Assembly (NCBI RefSeq): GCF_029958905.1
Contig: NZ_CP124613.1
Coordinates: 372,001 to 436,000 of the forward strand
Direction of reading: 5' to 3'
Origin: Vibrio sp. YMD68
GTDB taxonomy: Bacteria > Pseudomonadota > Gammaproteobacteria > Enterobacterales > Vibrionaceae
DNA: 64,000 bases
The position numbers were made by a program, and so were the translations under genes. Below the pieces are notes generated by a model. It worked only from the letters and a program-made list of their open reading frames with translations, was not told the DNA's origin and searched no databases. Each line of letters starts with the position of its first letter. Positions within the stretch are counted from its first letter, which is position 1. Of the stretch, positions 45,126-54,209 are shown piece after piece.

Positions 45126-46372
45126 TTCCTCATTCACTGCGTATTGCTTATCTTAATTTGCAACGTAATGGCCGCCGAAGCTTGTTGTCGGTGTTGATCG
45201 TTGCCATTGCTGTTTTTGCCCTGACCAGCGCAGGTGGATTTGGCCTTTATACCTACGACTCGCTAAAGGAATCAACCGCCAGAGACACCGGGCACTTAAC
45301 GTTGAGTCAACCTGGCTTTTTTGAACAAGATGAGGAAATGCCTCTCGCTAACGGGTTGGCGAACACAGAGAACATAGTGAAGCAATTACTGGTCAACCAA
45401 AATGTTCGAGGGGTACAACCTAGGATTGAATTTACCGGACTGGTTTCTAATGGCACGAAATCAACGATCTTTGTTGGGACTGGAGTCAATGACCGTGAGT
45501 TTGATATGAAAGGGCCATTTTTAGACGTCAGGAAAGGAAAAACGTTATCAAACACGCAATCACCACGCTATGACGCGACTGAGCCAGAAGTGATGCTGGC
45601 TGTTGACCTTGCCAAAAACTTGAATGTCACGACAAATGACTGGGTGACATTGCTCGCCACAACCAGTGATGGAGCGCTCAATGCGTTTGATTTTAAAGTC
45701 CGAGGCATCTACTCGACGGGGGTTCCTGAACTGGATAAAAGGCAACTGTATTTACATATTGAATCGGCTCAGGGTCTACTGGATAGCCATAAAATCAGCA
45801 CATTGTCGGTCTTTTTGTACGGGACAGATCAAACAGCGAACACTCAAGGTTGGGTTGAAGAACAGCTCAATGATATGAATCTAGAACAAGCGATCGAAGT
45901 GACGCCATGGGAAGAAAGAGCGTTCTTTTATAAGCGTGTGAAAGATCTTTATGATCGTATTTTTGGCATCATGGGAGCGGTCATGGCGATGGTCGTTTTT
46001 GTTGCTCTATTTAATACCATGACGATGTCAGTGACAGAGCGCACCCGTGAGATTGGCACATTATCAGCCCTGGGCACTTACCCAAATGAGATTGTTTCCG
46101 GGTTTGTGCGAGAAGCGGGCTTACTGGCTATTCTGGGCGCATTAATGGGTGGAGTAATGACGTTAGCCACCAGTTTGATATTACTGGTCGCCGAAGTGCA
46201 GATGCCACCACCACCGGGACAAACCGATGGCTATCCATTGAATATCTATTTCTCTGCTGAGTTACTGGCGTATTGCGCAGCGGGCGTCATGATCATTTGT
46301 GTGGGTGCCGCTTGGGTATCAGCGCGCAAAGGCGTCAAAAAACCAATTACGGAGGCACTGGTTTATGTTTAA
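45113..46372 (+). CDS. FtsX-type ABC permease (LolC/E- or MacB-like)
   Basis: A 419-residue permease with the type VII topology. One helix near residues 20-45 is followed by a large periplasmic domain of about 200 residues and then three C-terminal helices. The FtsX core is clear at VFVALFNTMTMSVTERTREI and GTLSALGTYPNEIVSGFVRE. A very strong AGGAGGTGATC precedes its ATG inside the ATPase gene. Type VII transporters such as LolCDE and MacB do not move substrate through the membrane but work on the periplasmic side, which fits the LolA-like gene next in line. Confidence 0.9.
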   Translation: MGKLIPHSLRIAYLNLQRNGRRSLLSVLIVAIAVFALTSAGGFGLYTYDSLKESTARDTGHLTLSQPGFFEQDEEMPLANGLANTENIVKQLLVNQNVRGVQPRIEFTGLVSNGTKSTIFVGTGVNDREFDMKGPFLDVRKGKTLSNTQSPRYDATEPEVMLAVDLAKNLNVTTNDWVTLLATTSDGALNAFDFKVRGIYSTGVPELDKRQLYLHIESAQGLLDSHKISTLSVFLYGTDQTANTQGWVEEQLNDMNLEQAIEVTPWEERAFFYKRVKDLYDRIFGIMGAVMAMVVFVALFNTMTMSVTERTREIGTLSALGTYPNEIVSGFVREAGLLAILGALMGGVMTLATSLILLVAEVQMPPPPGQTDGYPLNIYFSAELLAYCAAGVMIICVGAAWVSARKGVKKPITEALVYV

Positions 46373-47246
46373 TCCGAATAGACATGTTTCATCATCATGG
46401 GCGAGATTCGGCTCTTTTCCAAAAGCCGTTTTGATACTAGCGCTGTCGAGCGTATCGGTGATGGCACAAGAAACGAATACGATTCAAGGTGAAAGTAAGA
46501 TGGATGTAGCTGCTGTCGATGCATTGATTGTCGATGAGCTGTCTGTCAATAAGATGGATGTTGAGGCGATGATCAAAGCGGCTGACGGTTACCGAATGGG
46601 CGAGAGCTCAGCAAAAGCCGTCTCTTTGGTGTCACTGTACGAAAATCAAGTTCTAGATAAAACCCGTGAATACCATGTTTACAGTCGTCCAAACCGAGAA
46701 TCATTGGTGGTCTTTAAGTCTCAAGTAGAAGCGGGGCAAAAAATGCTCATGCTGGGGGATAATTACTGGTTACTGATGCCAAAAAGTCGTCGTCCTATCC
46801 GCATTACGCCGATGCAAAAGTTACTGGGTGAAGCTTCGGTCGGAGATATCTCGACCTTAACATGGAGTGAAGACTATCAAGGCCAATGGATCAGTACCGA
46901 ATCGATTGCCCAAGACTCCGGTGAGACGATGAAAACCAACCGATTATTATTAACTGCCACAACCACTGGCGCGAGTTATCAGAAAATTGATCTGTGGTTA
47001 GAAGAGGGTAATCACTTTCCAATCAAAGCCGATTTGTATTTACGTTCAGGAAAGTTAGCAAAGCAAGCTTGGTTTGAATCCGGTCAGAGAGATGGACACC
47101 GAAGAGTGATCTCGATGACGTTGCTCGACAGAATTCAACCCGCTAAAAAAACGGTGATTGAGTATAAAACCATTGAAGCGATGGAACTCGATGAAAAATA
47201 TTACAACCCCGCTTATCTGACTCGTAACAAGTCGGTTGATCTATAA
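46365..47246 (+). CDS. LolA-like periplasmic carrier (outer membrane lipoprotein-sorting family)
   Basis: A 293-residue protein of the LolA-like 'outer membrane lipoprotein-sorting' family. A hydrophobic export segment lies at about residues 17-35 (AVLILALSSVSVMAQ). The LolA-like half-barrel follows, with the typical YHVYSRPNRESLVVFKSQ, NYWLLMPKSRRPIRITP and EDYQGQWIS strands. The start ATG 46365 overlaps the permease stop by eight bases behind GGAGG. LolA proteins carry acyl chains across the periplasm. Being cistron-coupled to a LolCDE-like transporter suggests the carrier receives its cargo from that transporter. The cargo is unknown. Confidence 0.85.
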   Translation: MFNPNRHVSSSWARFGSFPKAVLILALSSVSVMAQETNTIQGESKMDVAAVDALIVDELSVNKMDVEAMIKAADGYRMGESSAKAVSLVSLYENQVLDKTREYHVYSRPNRESLVVFKSQVEAGQKMLMLGDNYWLLMPKSRRPIRITPMQKLLGEASVGDISTLTWSEDYQGQWISTESIAQDSGETMKTNRLLLTATTTGASYQKIDLWLEEGNHFPIKADLYLRSGKLAKQAWFESGQRDGHRRVISMTLLDRIQPAKKTVIEYKTIEAMELDEKYYNPAYLTRNKSVDL

Positions 47247-47248
47247 CG

Positions 47249-48574
47249 GTGATGGATATGATGACACAGGGAACGTCGCGGCAGTCTAACAAGCTAATCA
47301 TGGTGCCACTCAGTTGGTTATTGTGCAGTGCTGCGATAATGGTGAGTACTCACGCGGTGAGCTCGGAGCTTAGCCTAGACTGGGATTGGCAGCTAAGTCT
47401 TAACCAAACAGCGCATCGAGAAACCGTATTTCTGGGGCAACCCGAACGGTCAGAAACGAGAACATTAGACGCACTTATCGATGTTCAAACGAGCTGGAAA
47501 GACCTGACTGGTTTATTTGCCTTAAAAGGTAATGCGCTCTCGAGTAACGACGATACGCGCTCCTTTGATACAGATATCATCGTACAAGAATTGTTTTGGC
47601 AGGGGAGTGCTGAACTATGGCAACAGTCGATTGATTTAACGTTGGGTAAAGTGAGATTGGACTGGGGAGTCGGTTATGGTTACCGCCCTTTAGATGTCTT
47701 CAAACCTTATCGCAGAAACCCTATCGGCATTCAAGTTGAGGAAGGGGCTGGAACGGCAATGGCCTCATATTTTGATACGAGTGGAGAGTGGAGCCTTGTG
47801 TATACCGATTCTTCATGGACGCAGCAAAAAGGCTCAAAATTGGAAGAACAGTCCCAACAGCAGGGTTTTGGCCTTCGTCGATATGCATTACTGGGTGATA
47901 GTGAATGGCAAGGTATCGCTTACTATGACGATGTTCGACACGGCTTGGTTGGCGGTTCATTTGTTACGGTTCTGGATCAGGCCTGGGCACTTCACGCTTC
48001 TGCTGTCTATCAACGTCAGTACCTGGCTTATCAGCAAGGGGAGCCATTCCACGCCGTAAGTCTGTCTACACAACATCATGGTTATCAGTCACTCATTGGC
48101 ATGAATTGGGCAAGCAGTACAGGGCACAATATCATCATGGAGTACTGGTTTGATAGCCGAAGTTGGCGCCGCGATGAATGGCAGCAAGCTTTTGATCGAG
48201 GGACGGAGCTTGCTTCAAATCCAGACACGTTGTCATTGGCGTCCTCTTATGCTCAGGGATTCAATCATGGGAATCTTGTGCAGCACAATATGATGTTTCA
48301 TTGGTCGTTGAGTTCAGCGAGTTGGAGCCATTGGGAATGGAGCAAAAATTGGTTGTGGCTGAATGACTTTGAGCCGACATTTGATGTCATTGTTTCACCG
48401 CAAGATGGCGGGCTTATCGCGACTCAGTGGCTGAACTACCAAATGTATGATTCAGGCGATACGTCATTCAATGTTGAGTTGGCCGCCCGATTTTTAGGGG
48501 GAAGTAGCGATTCGGTGTATGCAAACTTACCTGATAAGCATATGATTCTATTAAACCTGAAAGGAAAGTTCTGA
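47249..48574 (+). CDS. Predicted outer-membrane beta-barrel, DUF1302-like
   Basis: A 441-residue secreted protein. A signal peptide ends at about residue 39 (MVSTHAVSSE). The mature chain is rich in alternating aromatic strands and ends in phenylalanine (ILLNLKGKF), the mark of an outer-membrane barrel. The segment LTLGKVRLDWGVGYGYRPLD resembles DUF1302-type barrels. The start codon is uncertain (GTG 47249 or ATG 47252, 47258 or 47261). It follows the LolA-like gene by two bases and so could be the outer-membrane endpoint of the pathway. Confidence 0.7.
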   Translation: MMDMMTQGTSRQSNKLIMVPLSWLLCSAAIMVSTHAVSSELSLDWDWQLSLNQTAHRETVFLGQPERSETRTLDALIDVQTSWKDLTGLFALKGNALSSNDDTRSFDTDIIVQELFWQGSAELWQQSIDLTLGKVRLDWGVGYGYRPLDVFKPYRRNPIGIQVEEGAGTAMASYFDTSGEWSLVYTDSSWTQQKGSKLEEQSQQQGFGLRRYALLGDSEWQGIAYYDDVRHGLVGGSFVTVLDQAWALHASAVYQRQYLAYQQGEPFHAVSLSTQHHGYQSLIGMNWASSTGHNIIMEYWFDSRSWRRDEWQQAFDRGTELASNPDTLSLASSYAQGFNHGNLVQHNMMFHWSLSSASWSHWEWSKNWLWLNDFEPTFDVIVSPQDGGLIATQWLNYQMYDSGDTSFNVELAARFLGGSSDSVYANLPDKHMILLNLKGKF

Positions 48575-48576
48575 AC

Positions 48577-49644
48577 ATGAAACGATCGGCCTCATTGACA
48601 AAAAACACAGAGAAAAGCATAGAAAATAGTGTGATAAAGAGTCTGTTTTTTACCAGCCTTTTCTGTCTAGTGATTGCCATTCTTACGTTCTTTATTTGGT
48701 CGGGTCCGTTCATTGAACATCTCTTGATCAGTTTTGGCTATGGCTATAGCGCGGTATTCACTGCGCTTGTCATTTCTTATTTTCGTCCAGATCTTGGTAT
48801 TCAATGGGTCAATGCGTTTTCCCTGACTACGTCGATGATTCTGGGTACAGCCAATGCGGCATTTTTGCTAGAAGGGTATAGCAATTTTGACAGCATACCT
48901 GAACTTAAGCCGGTCATTGTTCTCGGTTTTGTTTTTACGGTGATATGCTTTTTTTATTTTTATATCTATGAACAAAAATTACTGACTCAGAAAGAGCTTG
49001 AAACGACCAAACGCAAACAAGCCGAACAAGAAAAAGCACTGGTCATGAGCCAGCTAAAACAACTTCAAAGCCAAATTGAACCACATTTTTTATTTAACAC
49101 GTTAGCCAATATTAATGCCTTGATTGATTCTCAGCCGAAAGATGCACGACTGATGCTTGAAAAGCTCACGGATTTGTTGCGAGGCACACTAAAAAGTAAC
49201 CGCCAGTCGAACACATCACTGGTCGGTGAACTTGAACTCGTGGATGCCTATTTAAGCATTCAGAAGATTCGTTTAGGTGATCGACTCACTTATCATATCG
49301 ACAACCAGCTAACCAACGATGTTGTTTTTCCACCGTTACTCATTCAACCTTTGGTCGAGAATGCGATCCAGCATGGTATAGAGCCAAAAGCTGTTGGTGG
49401 TTTAGTGACTATTTTAGTGGTAAAAGAACAGAGTATGGTGAGTATATCGGTCATCGACAGTGGTATTGGATTGATGTTGGAATCTAAGAACGCAGGACAT
49501 GGTATAGGCCTAGAAAATATTCGACAACGTATGAAAGCCCTTTTTTCTGATGAGGCGAATTTTGCAATTGTTGAAAATCAGCAAGGTGGAGTTACTGCCA
49601 AGCTTCGTATTAAATTGACAGAGTTGGAATCATTAAAGAGGTAG
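48577..49644 (+). CDS. Sensor histidine kinase, LytS/AlgZ type
   Basis: A 355-residue membrane kinase. Four hydrophobic segments fill residues about 20-145, with no large periplasmic domain. A coiled coil (QKELETTKRKQAEQEKALVM) leads into the His-kinase domain with phosphoacceptor QIEPHFLFNTLANI. The ATP site is seen in QPLVENAIQHGI and DSGIGL plus GHGIGLENIRQR. AAGGAAAG precedes the ATG. Kinases of this class pair with LytTR regulators, and one follows after four bases. Its signal is probably membrane-borne, perhaps the state of the envelope cargo handled by the upstream genes. Confidence 0.9.
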   Translation: MKRSASLTKNTEKSIENSVIKSLFFTSLFCLVIAILTFFIWSGPFIEHLLISFGYGYSAVFTALVISYFRPDLGIQWVNAFSLTTSMILGTANAAFLLEGYSNFDSIPELKPVIVLGFVFTVICFFYFYIYEQKLLTQKELETTKRKQAEQEKALVMSQLKQLQSQIEPHFLFNTLANINALIDSQPKDARLMLEKLTDLLRGTLKSNRQSNTSLVGELELVDAYLSIQKIRLGDRLTYHIDNQLTNDVVFPPLLIQPLVENAIQHGIEPKAVGGLVTILVVKEQSMVSISVIDSGIGLMLESKNAGHGIGLENIRQRMKALFSDEANFAIVENQQGGVTAKLRIKLTELESLKR

Positions 49645-49648
49645 CAAG

Positions 49649-50443
49649 ATGACGCGCAGCATGCCAGTAACCGCCATTATCGCGGATGATGAACCGTTAC
49701 TGAGGCACCATTTTAGTAAAGCGTTGGCAGAGCATTGGCCGGAGTTAGATATTGTGGCATTGGCTGAAAATGGCGATCAAGCCCTTGAGCGGATCGAGAA
49801 ACACCAGCCTGATATTGTCTTTTTAGATATAAATATGCCGCTTCAAGATGGCATGAGTGTCGCTAAAACTCTTGTGGCTCGACAAAGTAAAACCAAAGTG
49901 GTCTTTATTACAGCTTACGATGAGTTTGCCGTGCAGGCCTTTGAGGCGAGTGCTGTGGATTATTTGCTTAAACCTGTGTCGGATAAACGATTAGCGCAAT
50001 GCATTGATAAGTTAAAAAGACAGATGCAAGGCCAAGACTCGCCTGAAGTTCCAGATGTTTCATCGCTCATCGACCAAATCCAACAGATGACACTGAAAGC
50101 GAAGCCAACGTATTTGACTTGGATAAAAGCCGCCAAAGGCGATGATATTCATTTAATTTCGCTGAAAGATGTCTTGTATTTTAAAGCGGAAGATAAATAC
50201 ATTTCATTGTATAAGCAAGATGATAAAGGGTGTGTTGAGTACCTACTGCGTACATCCCTTAAGGAACTTCTACATCAACTCGACCCAGATATGTTTTGGC
50301 AAATCCATCGTTCGAGTGTCGTGAACGTGTCCGCAATAGAAAAGGTAAAAAAAGACTTTTCTGGCAGAATGTCGGTGCATATTGGAGAAGCAAAGCTCCC
50401 AGTGAGTCGAGCCATGCAACCGCAATTTACGAATTTGTGGTAA
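49649..50443 (+). CDS. LytTR-family response regulator
   Basis: A 264-residue regulator. The receiver domain (residues about 8-125) has the acidic pair in IIADDEP, the phosphorylation aspartate in VFLDINMP, and the lysine in YLLKPVSD. A LytTR DNA-binding domain fills about 155-264 (KGDDIHLISLKDVLYFKAED, IHRSSVVNVSAIEKV). It ends the seven-gene unit. LytTR proteins bind direct repeats ahead of the -35 element; the 13-bp phased repeats at 43568 are a possible target. Confidence 0.92.
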   Translation: MTRSMPVTAIIADDEPLLRHHFSKALAEHWPELDIVALAENGDQALERIEKHQPDIVFLDINMPLQDGMSVAKTLVARQSKTKVVFITAYDEFAVQAFEASAVDYLLKPVSDKRLAQCIDKLKRQMQGQDSPEVPDVSSLIDQIQQMTLKAKPTYLTWIKAAKGDDIHLISLKDVLYFKAEDKYISLYKQDDKGCVEYLLRTSLKELLHQLDPDMFWQIHRSSVVNVSAIEKVKKDFSGRMSVHIGEAKLPVSRAMQPQFTNLW

Positions 50444-50462
50444 CTCGTTTTGTCTTGTAAAC

Positions 50463-50553
50463 GAACTGTTTTTTAAATGAACTGTTTTGCAACGGGCTGT
50501 TTTTCACAGAACGGTTTGCCAAAGAACAGCTTGCCACTGAACGTTATGCCAAA
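50463..50553. repeat. Degenerate 15-base tandem repeats
   Basis: Six units run head to tail, starting with GAACTGTTTTGCAAC and drifting to GAACGTTATGCCAAA; the first unit has 16 bases. They fill the gap between the LytTR gene and the convergent EAL gene. Confidence 0.75.
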
Positions 50554-50577
50554 GAAATTTTGTTAACAACCCTCGGT

Positions 50578-52143
50578 TTAAATTAGCTTAAATTTGATGA
50601 ATTCCTTAGGTTTCATAGGGGCGGAAAAGTAGTACCCCTGTATGTATCGGACGCCGAGTTCACTCAGTTGTTCTATCTGCTCTCGGGTTTCCACTCCTTC
50701 CGCGATGACTTTCATATTGAGTTCATCCCCCAGATTGATCATCGATATCAATACCGGTGTGATCGCCGTCTCTGACCGTAATCCATTCACAAATACTTTG
50801 TCGATCTTTAGCGCGTTGAATGGGTGCTGGCGAATGAAATTCAACCCTGAATATCCGGTCCCAAAATCATCAACGGCGACTTTGAATCCCAGATCGCTGA
50901 GTATACTGAGTGAGAAAGTCGCGTGATCCAATTCTCGGTTGGTGTAATCATTATTTTCTGTGATTTCTAGAAGTAGAATCGGAACAATATCTGGGTGTCG
51001 TTTCGAAAACTCGATTAAATAGTCAATGAAATCGGAATCAATAATCAGCTGACGACTAATGTTGAGGCTGATGTACTGCCCTTTGAGCTCTTTTTGGTGC
51101 GTATAGATGAAAGAAGTCACGGACTTGATGATTAACTTGGTGATTTGATCGATCACGCCCATACGTTCGGCCAATGGAATAAACATATCTGGTGGAATAA
51201 TTCCCTGTGACGGATGATGCCAGCGTATTAGAGCTTCGCTTCCTGCGATTCGTTTCTCTACGATGTCCACAATCGGCTGAAGGTAGAGTTTTAGGTCGCC
51301 ATCGTCAATTGCTTGCAACAAAGAATACTCTAAAGATTGCCTTGTTATTCTATAGTTACGTATAGCCAAATAAACCAGTGAAAGCATGGCTGCGATAAGC
51401 AGTGTCTGCCAGAAATGTTGACCGAAGTGGTAAAGGTAAGAAGCGTGATTGAGATGCAGAGTGATTGATAAAGGGTACAAGTGGGACGAAAAACTGAACA
51501 ATCTAACAGCAGAATCAACGGACCCTTCACCACTTTGAATCGTCTGACTGAGTACCGTGATCGTATAACCAAATTCCTGTTCAGAGAGATCAGGGGAAAC
51601 AAGACCTAAGAATTGATTAGGAGCTAATAACGCATTTGCGCCAGCACCACGGTCATTTTCGTCATGGGCAAAAATAAAGAAAGTTTGCAGTCGACTCTTA
51701 GAGATGGTCAAAGAAATGGTGATGTTGTTAGACGAGTCTTCTAATCGTTGTAGTATGGAAGAAGATAGGCGAATATTGGCTACTCCTTCGTTACTGGTAC
51801 AAAAAACCACCCCATCTTTATACAGGCCTATTTCTTTGAGCATGGTTGAATGGAATACATGCCCTCGTATCGCCAGCACATCGTCACGTTCGCAAGCAGA
51901 GGACACCCGATTTTTTAGTGACATGAGATTTTTTGCTGTCTCACCAATGTACTGTTCTAACAGATGAATCGATTGCTTTCCTTGTGTTTTTGCGTGGTTG
52001 TTGGTGGTATAGAAATTAACAATAGCGGAAACGATGAACACACTGACGAATATGATACCAATAGGGATGGCAGCACGTATGTGCTTTCTAGCTAGGTGTA
52101 ACAGCGAAGAGGGTGAGGCTTCAGTCTGCTTGTTATATTTCAT
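50578..52143 (-). CDS. Membrane c-di-GMP phosphodiesterase, CSS-motif/EAL type
   Basis: A 521-residue protein that should hydrolyse c-di-GMP. A first helix at about residues 25-48 and a second near 245-265 enclose a periplasmic CSS-motif domain, with the cysteines in SACERDD and FCTSNEG. The EAL domain keeps all key parts: GSEALIRWHHP, LLEITENN, VDDFGTGYSGLNF and IAEGVET. CSS-EAL proteins are controlled by disulfide formation between the periplasmic cysteines, so redox state in the periplasm is the likely input. It converges with the LytTR gene. Confidence 0.9.
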   Translation of the reverse strand: MKYNKQTEASPSSLLHLARKHIRAAIPIGIIFVSVFIVSAIVNFYTTNNHAKTQGKQSIHLLEQYIGETAKNLMSLKNRVSSACERDDVLAIRGHVFHSTMLKEIGLYKDGVVFCTSNEGVANIRLSSSILQRLEDSSNNITISLTISKSRLQTFFIFAHDENDRGAGANALLAPNQFLGLVSPDLSEQEFGYTITVLSQTIQSGEGSVDSAVRLFSFSSHLYPLSITLHLNHASYLYHFGQHFWQTLLIAAMLSLVYLAIRNYRITRQSLEYSLLQAIDDGDLKLYLQPIVDIVEKRIAGSEALIRWHHPSQGIIPPDMFIPLAERMGVIDQITKLIIKSVTSFIYTHQKELKGQYISLNISRQLIIDSDFIDYLIEFSKRHPDIVPILLLEITENNDYTNRELDHATFSLSILSDLGFKVAVDDFGTGYSGLNFIRQHPFNALKIDKVFVNGLRSETAITPVLISMINLGDELNMKVIAEGVETREQIEQLSELGVRYIQGYYFSAPMKPKEFIKFKLI

Positions 52144-52337
52144 GATAAGTAATGGCCAACATTTTTATTCTTATTTAACGGTATGTACTGATTTAACTAT
52201 ATGCACATTTGTTAAAAATAGAATCCCATTTTACGTTATCTCTAAAAATTAATACCTAACTCATTATTTTTGGAACTTTAGTTGATGGTTTTGTTTGTTA
52301 TTTATACCGAATTTGATAATGATACCGAGTTTGATAA

Positions 52338-52379
52338 AAAGCACCTTCGTTCATGTTCAGGCTAAAATGAAGGTGCTTT
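52338..52379 (-). terminator. Intrinsic terminator of the dcu gene
   Basis: AAAGCACCTTC and GAAGGTGCTTT form an 11-bp stem. On the minus strand it is followed by a T-run (CTTTTTATC). A 16-base near-duplicate (ATACCGARTTTGATAA) lies just beside it at 52303-52337. Confidence 0.75.
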
Positions 52380-52428
52380 GTTTATAAACTAATTCATGCT
52401 CGACACCCCTAGAATCTAGAAGTATTGC

Positions 52429-53757
52429 TTATCCTATGATCACTTGGCCCAATACGTAACCAAGACAACAGGCACTGATGACTCCGATTAAACCAACCGA
52501 CATAAATGAGTGGTTAAAGTACCATTTACCAATCTTAGTGGTCCCCGAGCTGTCAAAATTGACGGTAGCGATATCAGAAGGATAATTTGGGATAAAGAAA
52601 TAGCCATATACCGCTGGCATCAATCCTATCAGGAGTGCCGGATCTAAGCCGAGCCCTAACCCGACGGGTAACATCATTCGCGCAGTTGCCGCTTGAGAGT
52701 TAACCACCACAGAAACAATGAACAGTGCTAATGCAAAGGTCCAAGGGTAGGCGGTCACCATATCTACGATGCCAGAACGAAATTGTGGCATTGCGTACTG
52801 GAAGTAGGTATCAGACATCCATGCAATACCAAAAATGGCAATCGCTGCCACCATCCCTGATTTAAATACCACGCCATTAGGCACATCTCTTGGGTCCGTC
52901 TTAGTTGCGAGCAGAATGACACCACCGAAACACAGCATCATCATTTGAATGATAACAGCCATGCTTATTGGTTTGCTTCCTGGTTCAATGGTTCTAATTT
53001 CAGGGATCATAGCAATGAGAACAATCAGTACTATCGAGCTGAGAAAGATTAAAACCGCGTTGCGAGATGATGAAGGCAGTTTTACATCCAGCGAGGTTGC
53101 GGTTGTGTTGAGAATACGCTCGCGCCACTCTGGATCTTTCATGCGGGCCTGATAATCAGGGTCATCTTGAAGCTCTTTACCGCGCTTAAGGCTATACAAG
53201 GACATCAAAAGCGTACCAAACAGAGTCGCAGGAACCGTCACCATAAGAATCGACAGCAGCGTTATCTCTTGTTGAATCTCAACCAGCTGGGCCAGATAAT
53301 ACACAACCGCGGCTGAAATTGGTGAGGCAGTAATTGCAATTTGTGAGGCGACGGATGCAGCAGCCATCGGCCGTTCTGGTCGTATTCCATTTTTTAAGGC
53401 CACATCACCGATGATGGGCATAATAGAATATACCGCATGGCCAGTACCTAACAGGAAGGTCATTGAGTAGGTAACGAAAGGCGCGATCAGCGTAACGCGT
53501 TTAGGGTTCTTTCTTAGCAGGCGTTCCGCGACTTGAAGCATATACTTTAACCCGCCCGCGGCTTCTAATATGGAAGCACAAGTGACAACGGCTAAAATAA
53601 TCAGCATTACGGTGACCGGTGGGGAGCTCGGCGGCATCTTAAAAACAAAGACCTCGACGACAAGGCCAATACCCGATACGACCCCAAGCCCAATCCCGCC
53701 GAAACGAGAGCCTACATAGAGCACCAGTAACAAGAACAAGAATTCTAAATACAGCAT
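52429..53757 (-). CDS. Anaerobic C4-dicarboxylate transporter (DcuA/DcuB family)
   Basis: A 442-residue inner-membrane transporter with about ten to twelve helices. The family opening (LEFLFLLLVLYVGSRFGGIG) and the conserved AAASVASQIAITASPISAAV segment identify it. Dcu proteins exchange succinate for fumarate, malate or aspartate during anaerobic growth. A TTGAT-N4-ATC element upstream resembles an FNR site, in line with anaerobic induction. Choosing between DcuA and DcuB is not possible by eye. No fumarase or aspartase gene is adjacent. Confidence 0.9.
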   Translation of the reverse strand: MLYLEFLFLLLVLYVGSRFGGIGLGVVSGIGLVVEVFVFKMPPSSPPVTVMLIILAVVTCASILEAAGGLKYMLQVAERLLRKNPKRVTLIAPFVTYSMTFLLGTGHAVYSIMPIIGDVALKNGIRPERPMAAASVASQIAITASPISAAVVYYLAQLVEIQQEITLLSILMVTVPATLFGTLLMSLYSLKRGKELQDDPDYQARMKDPEWRERILNTTATSLDVKLPSSSRNAVLIFLSSIVLIVLIAMIPEIRTIEPGSKPISMAVIIQMMMLCFGGVILLATKTDPRDVPNGVVFKSGMVAAIAIFGIAWMSDTYFQYAMPQFRSGIVDMVTAYPWTFALALFIVSVVVNSQAATARMMLPVGLGLGLDPALLIGLMPAVYGYFFIPNYPSDIATVNFDSSGTTKIGKWYFNHSFMSVGLIGVISACCLGYVLGQVIIG

Positions 53758-53867
53758 ATCAGTTACCCATTATTAATTGTGGTTATGAGTATTGTGAGGA
53801 CTATTCAGAGAGAAATATGGTGAGTAGTTCACACAACACCTATTGCTAAAATTGGAAAGATAAATGT

Positions 53868-53881
53868 TTGATTTAAATCGC
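53868..53881. promoter_or_regulatory. Possible FNR site upstream of dcu
   Basis: TTGAT-TTAA-ATCGC matches the FNR consensus TTGAT-N4-ATCAA in eight of ten positions. It is 111 bp ahead of the dcu start codon, in a region with no other feature. Confidence 0.45.
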
Positions 53882-54209
53882 GATATCCACATGGTCAAGT
53901 AACGATATTGCTGCTTGTCTGTAACGTAAGTGTTGCTTAGGTGGGCATTTTGGTTAATGAATCAATAAAAGAGGTTGTTATTTTGAATCAGTGCCTGATT
54001 GATCTTGCTGAGGTGATTTGGAACGAAGAATTATCAGCTCAATATGGTCAGCTTTTCGGCTTCGCTTTACTGTTTATTTTCATGGCTTATTTTCATGGCT
54101 TAGCTTCAATGTTTAAACAACAAAAAAGCATAAGTCTGGGTTTACACCTAGACGCTTATTTGATCCTCGACTAACGTTTATGAGGAAGCGTTTAAAATTA
54201 GAGGCGATG

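Noticed and set aside
50477..50566. 28-codon frame within the 15-base repeats
   Set aside because: It has no ribosome binding site, and its content is explained by the repeat.
53941..54174. 77-codon GTG frame with one hydrophobic segment before the binding-protein gene
   Set aside because: It could be a small membrane protein, but the ribosome binding site is absent at the first start and only fair at an internal TTG. It also contains a short duplication typical of non-coding DNA.
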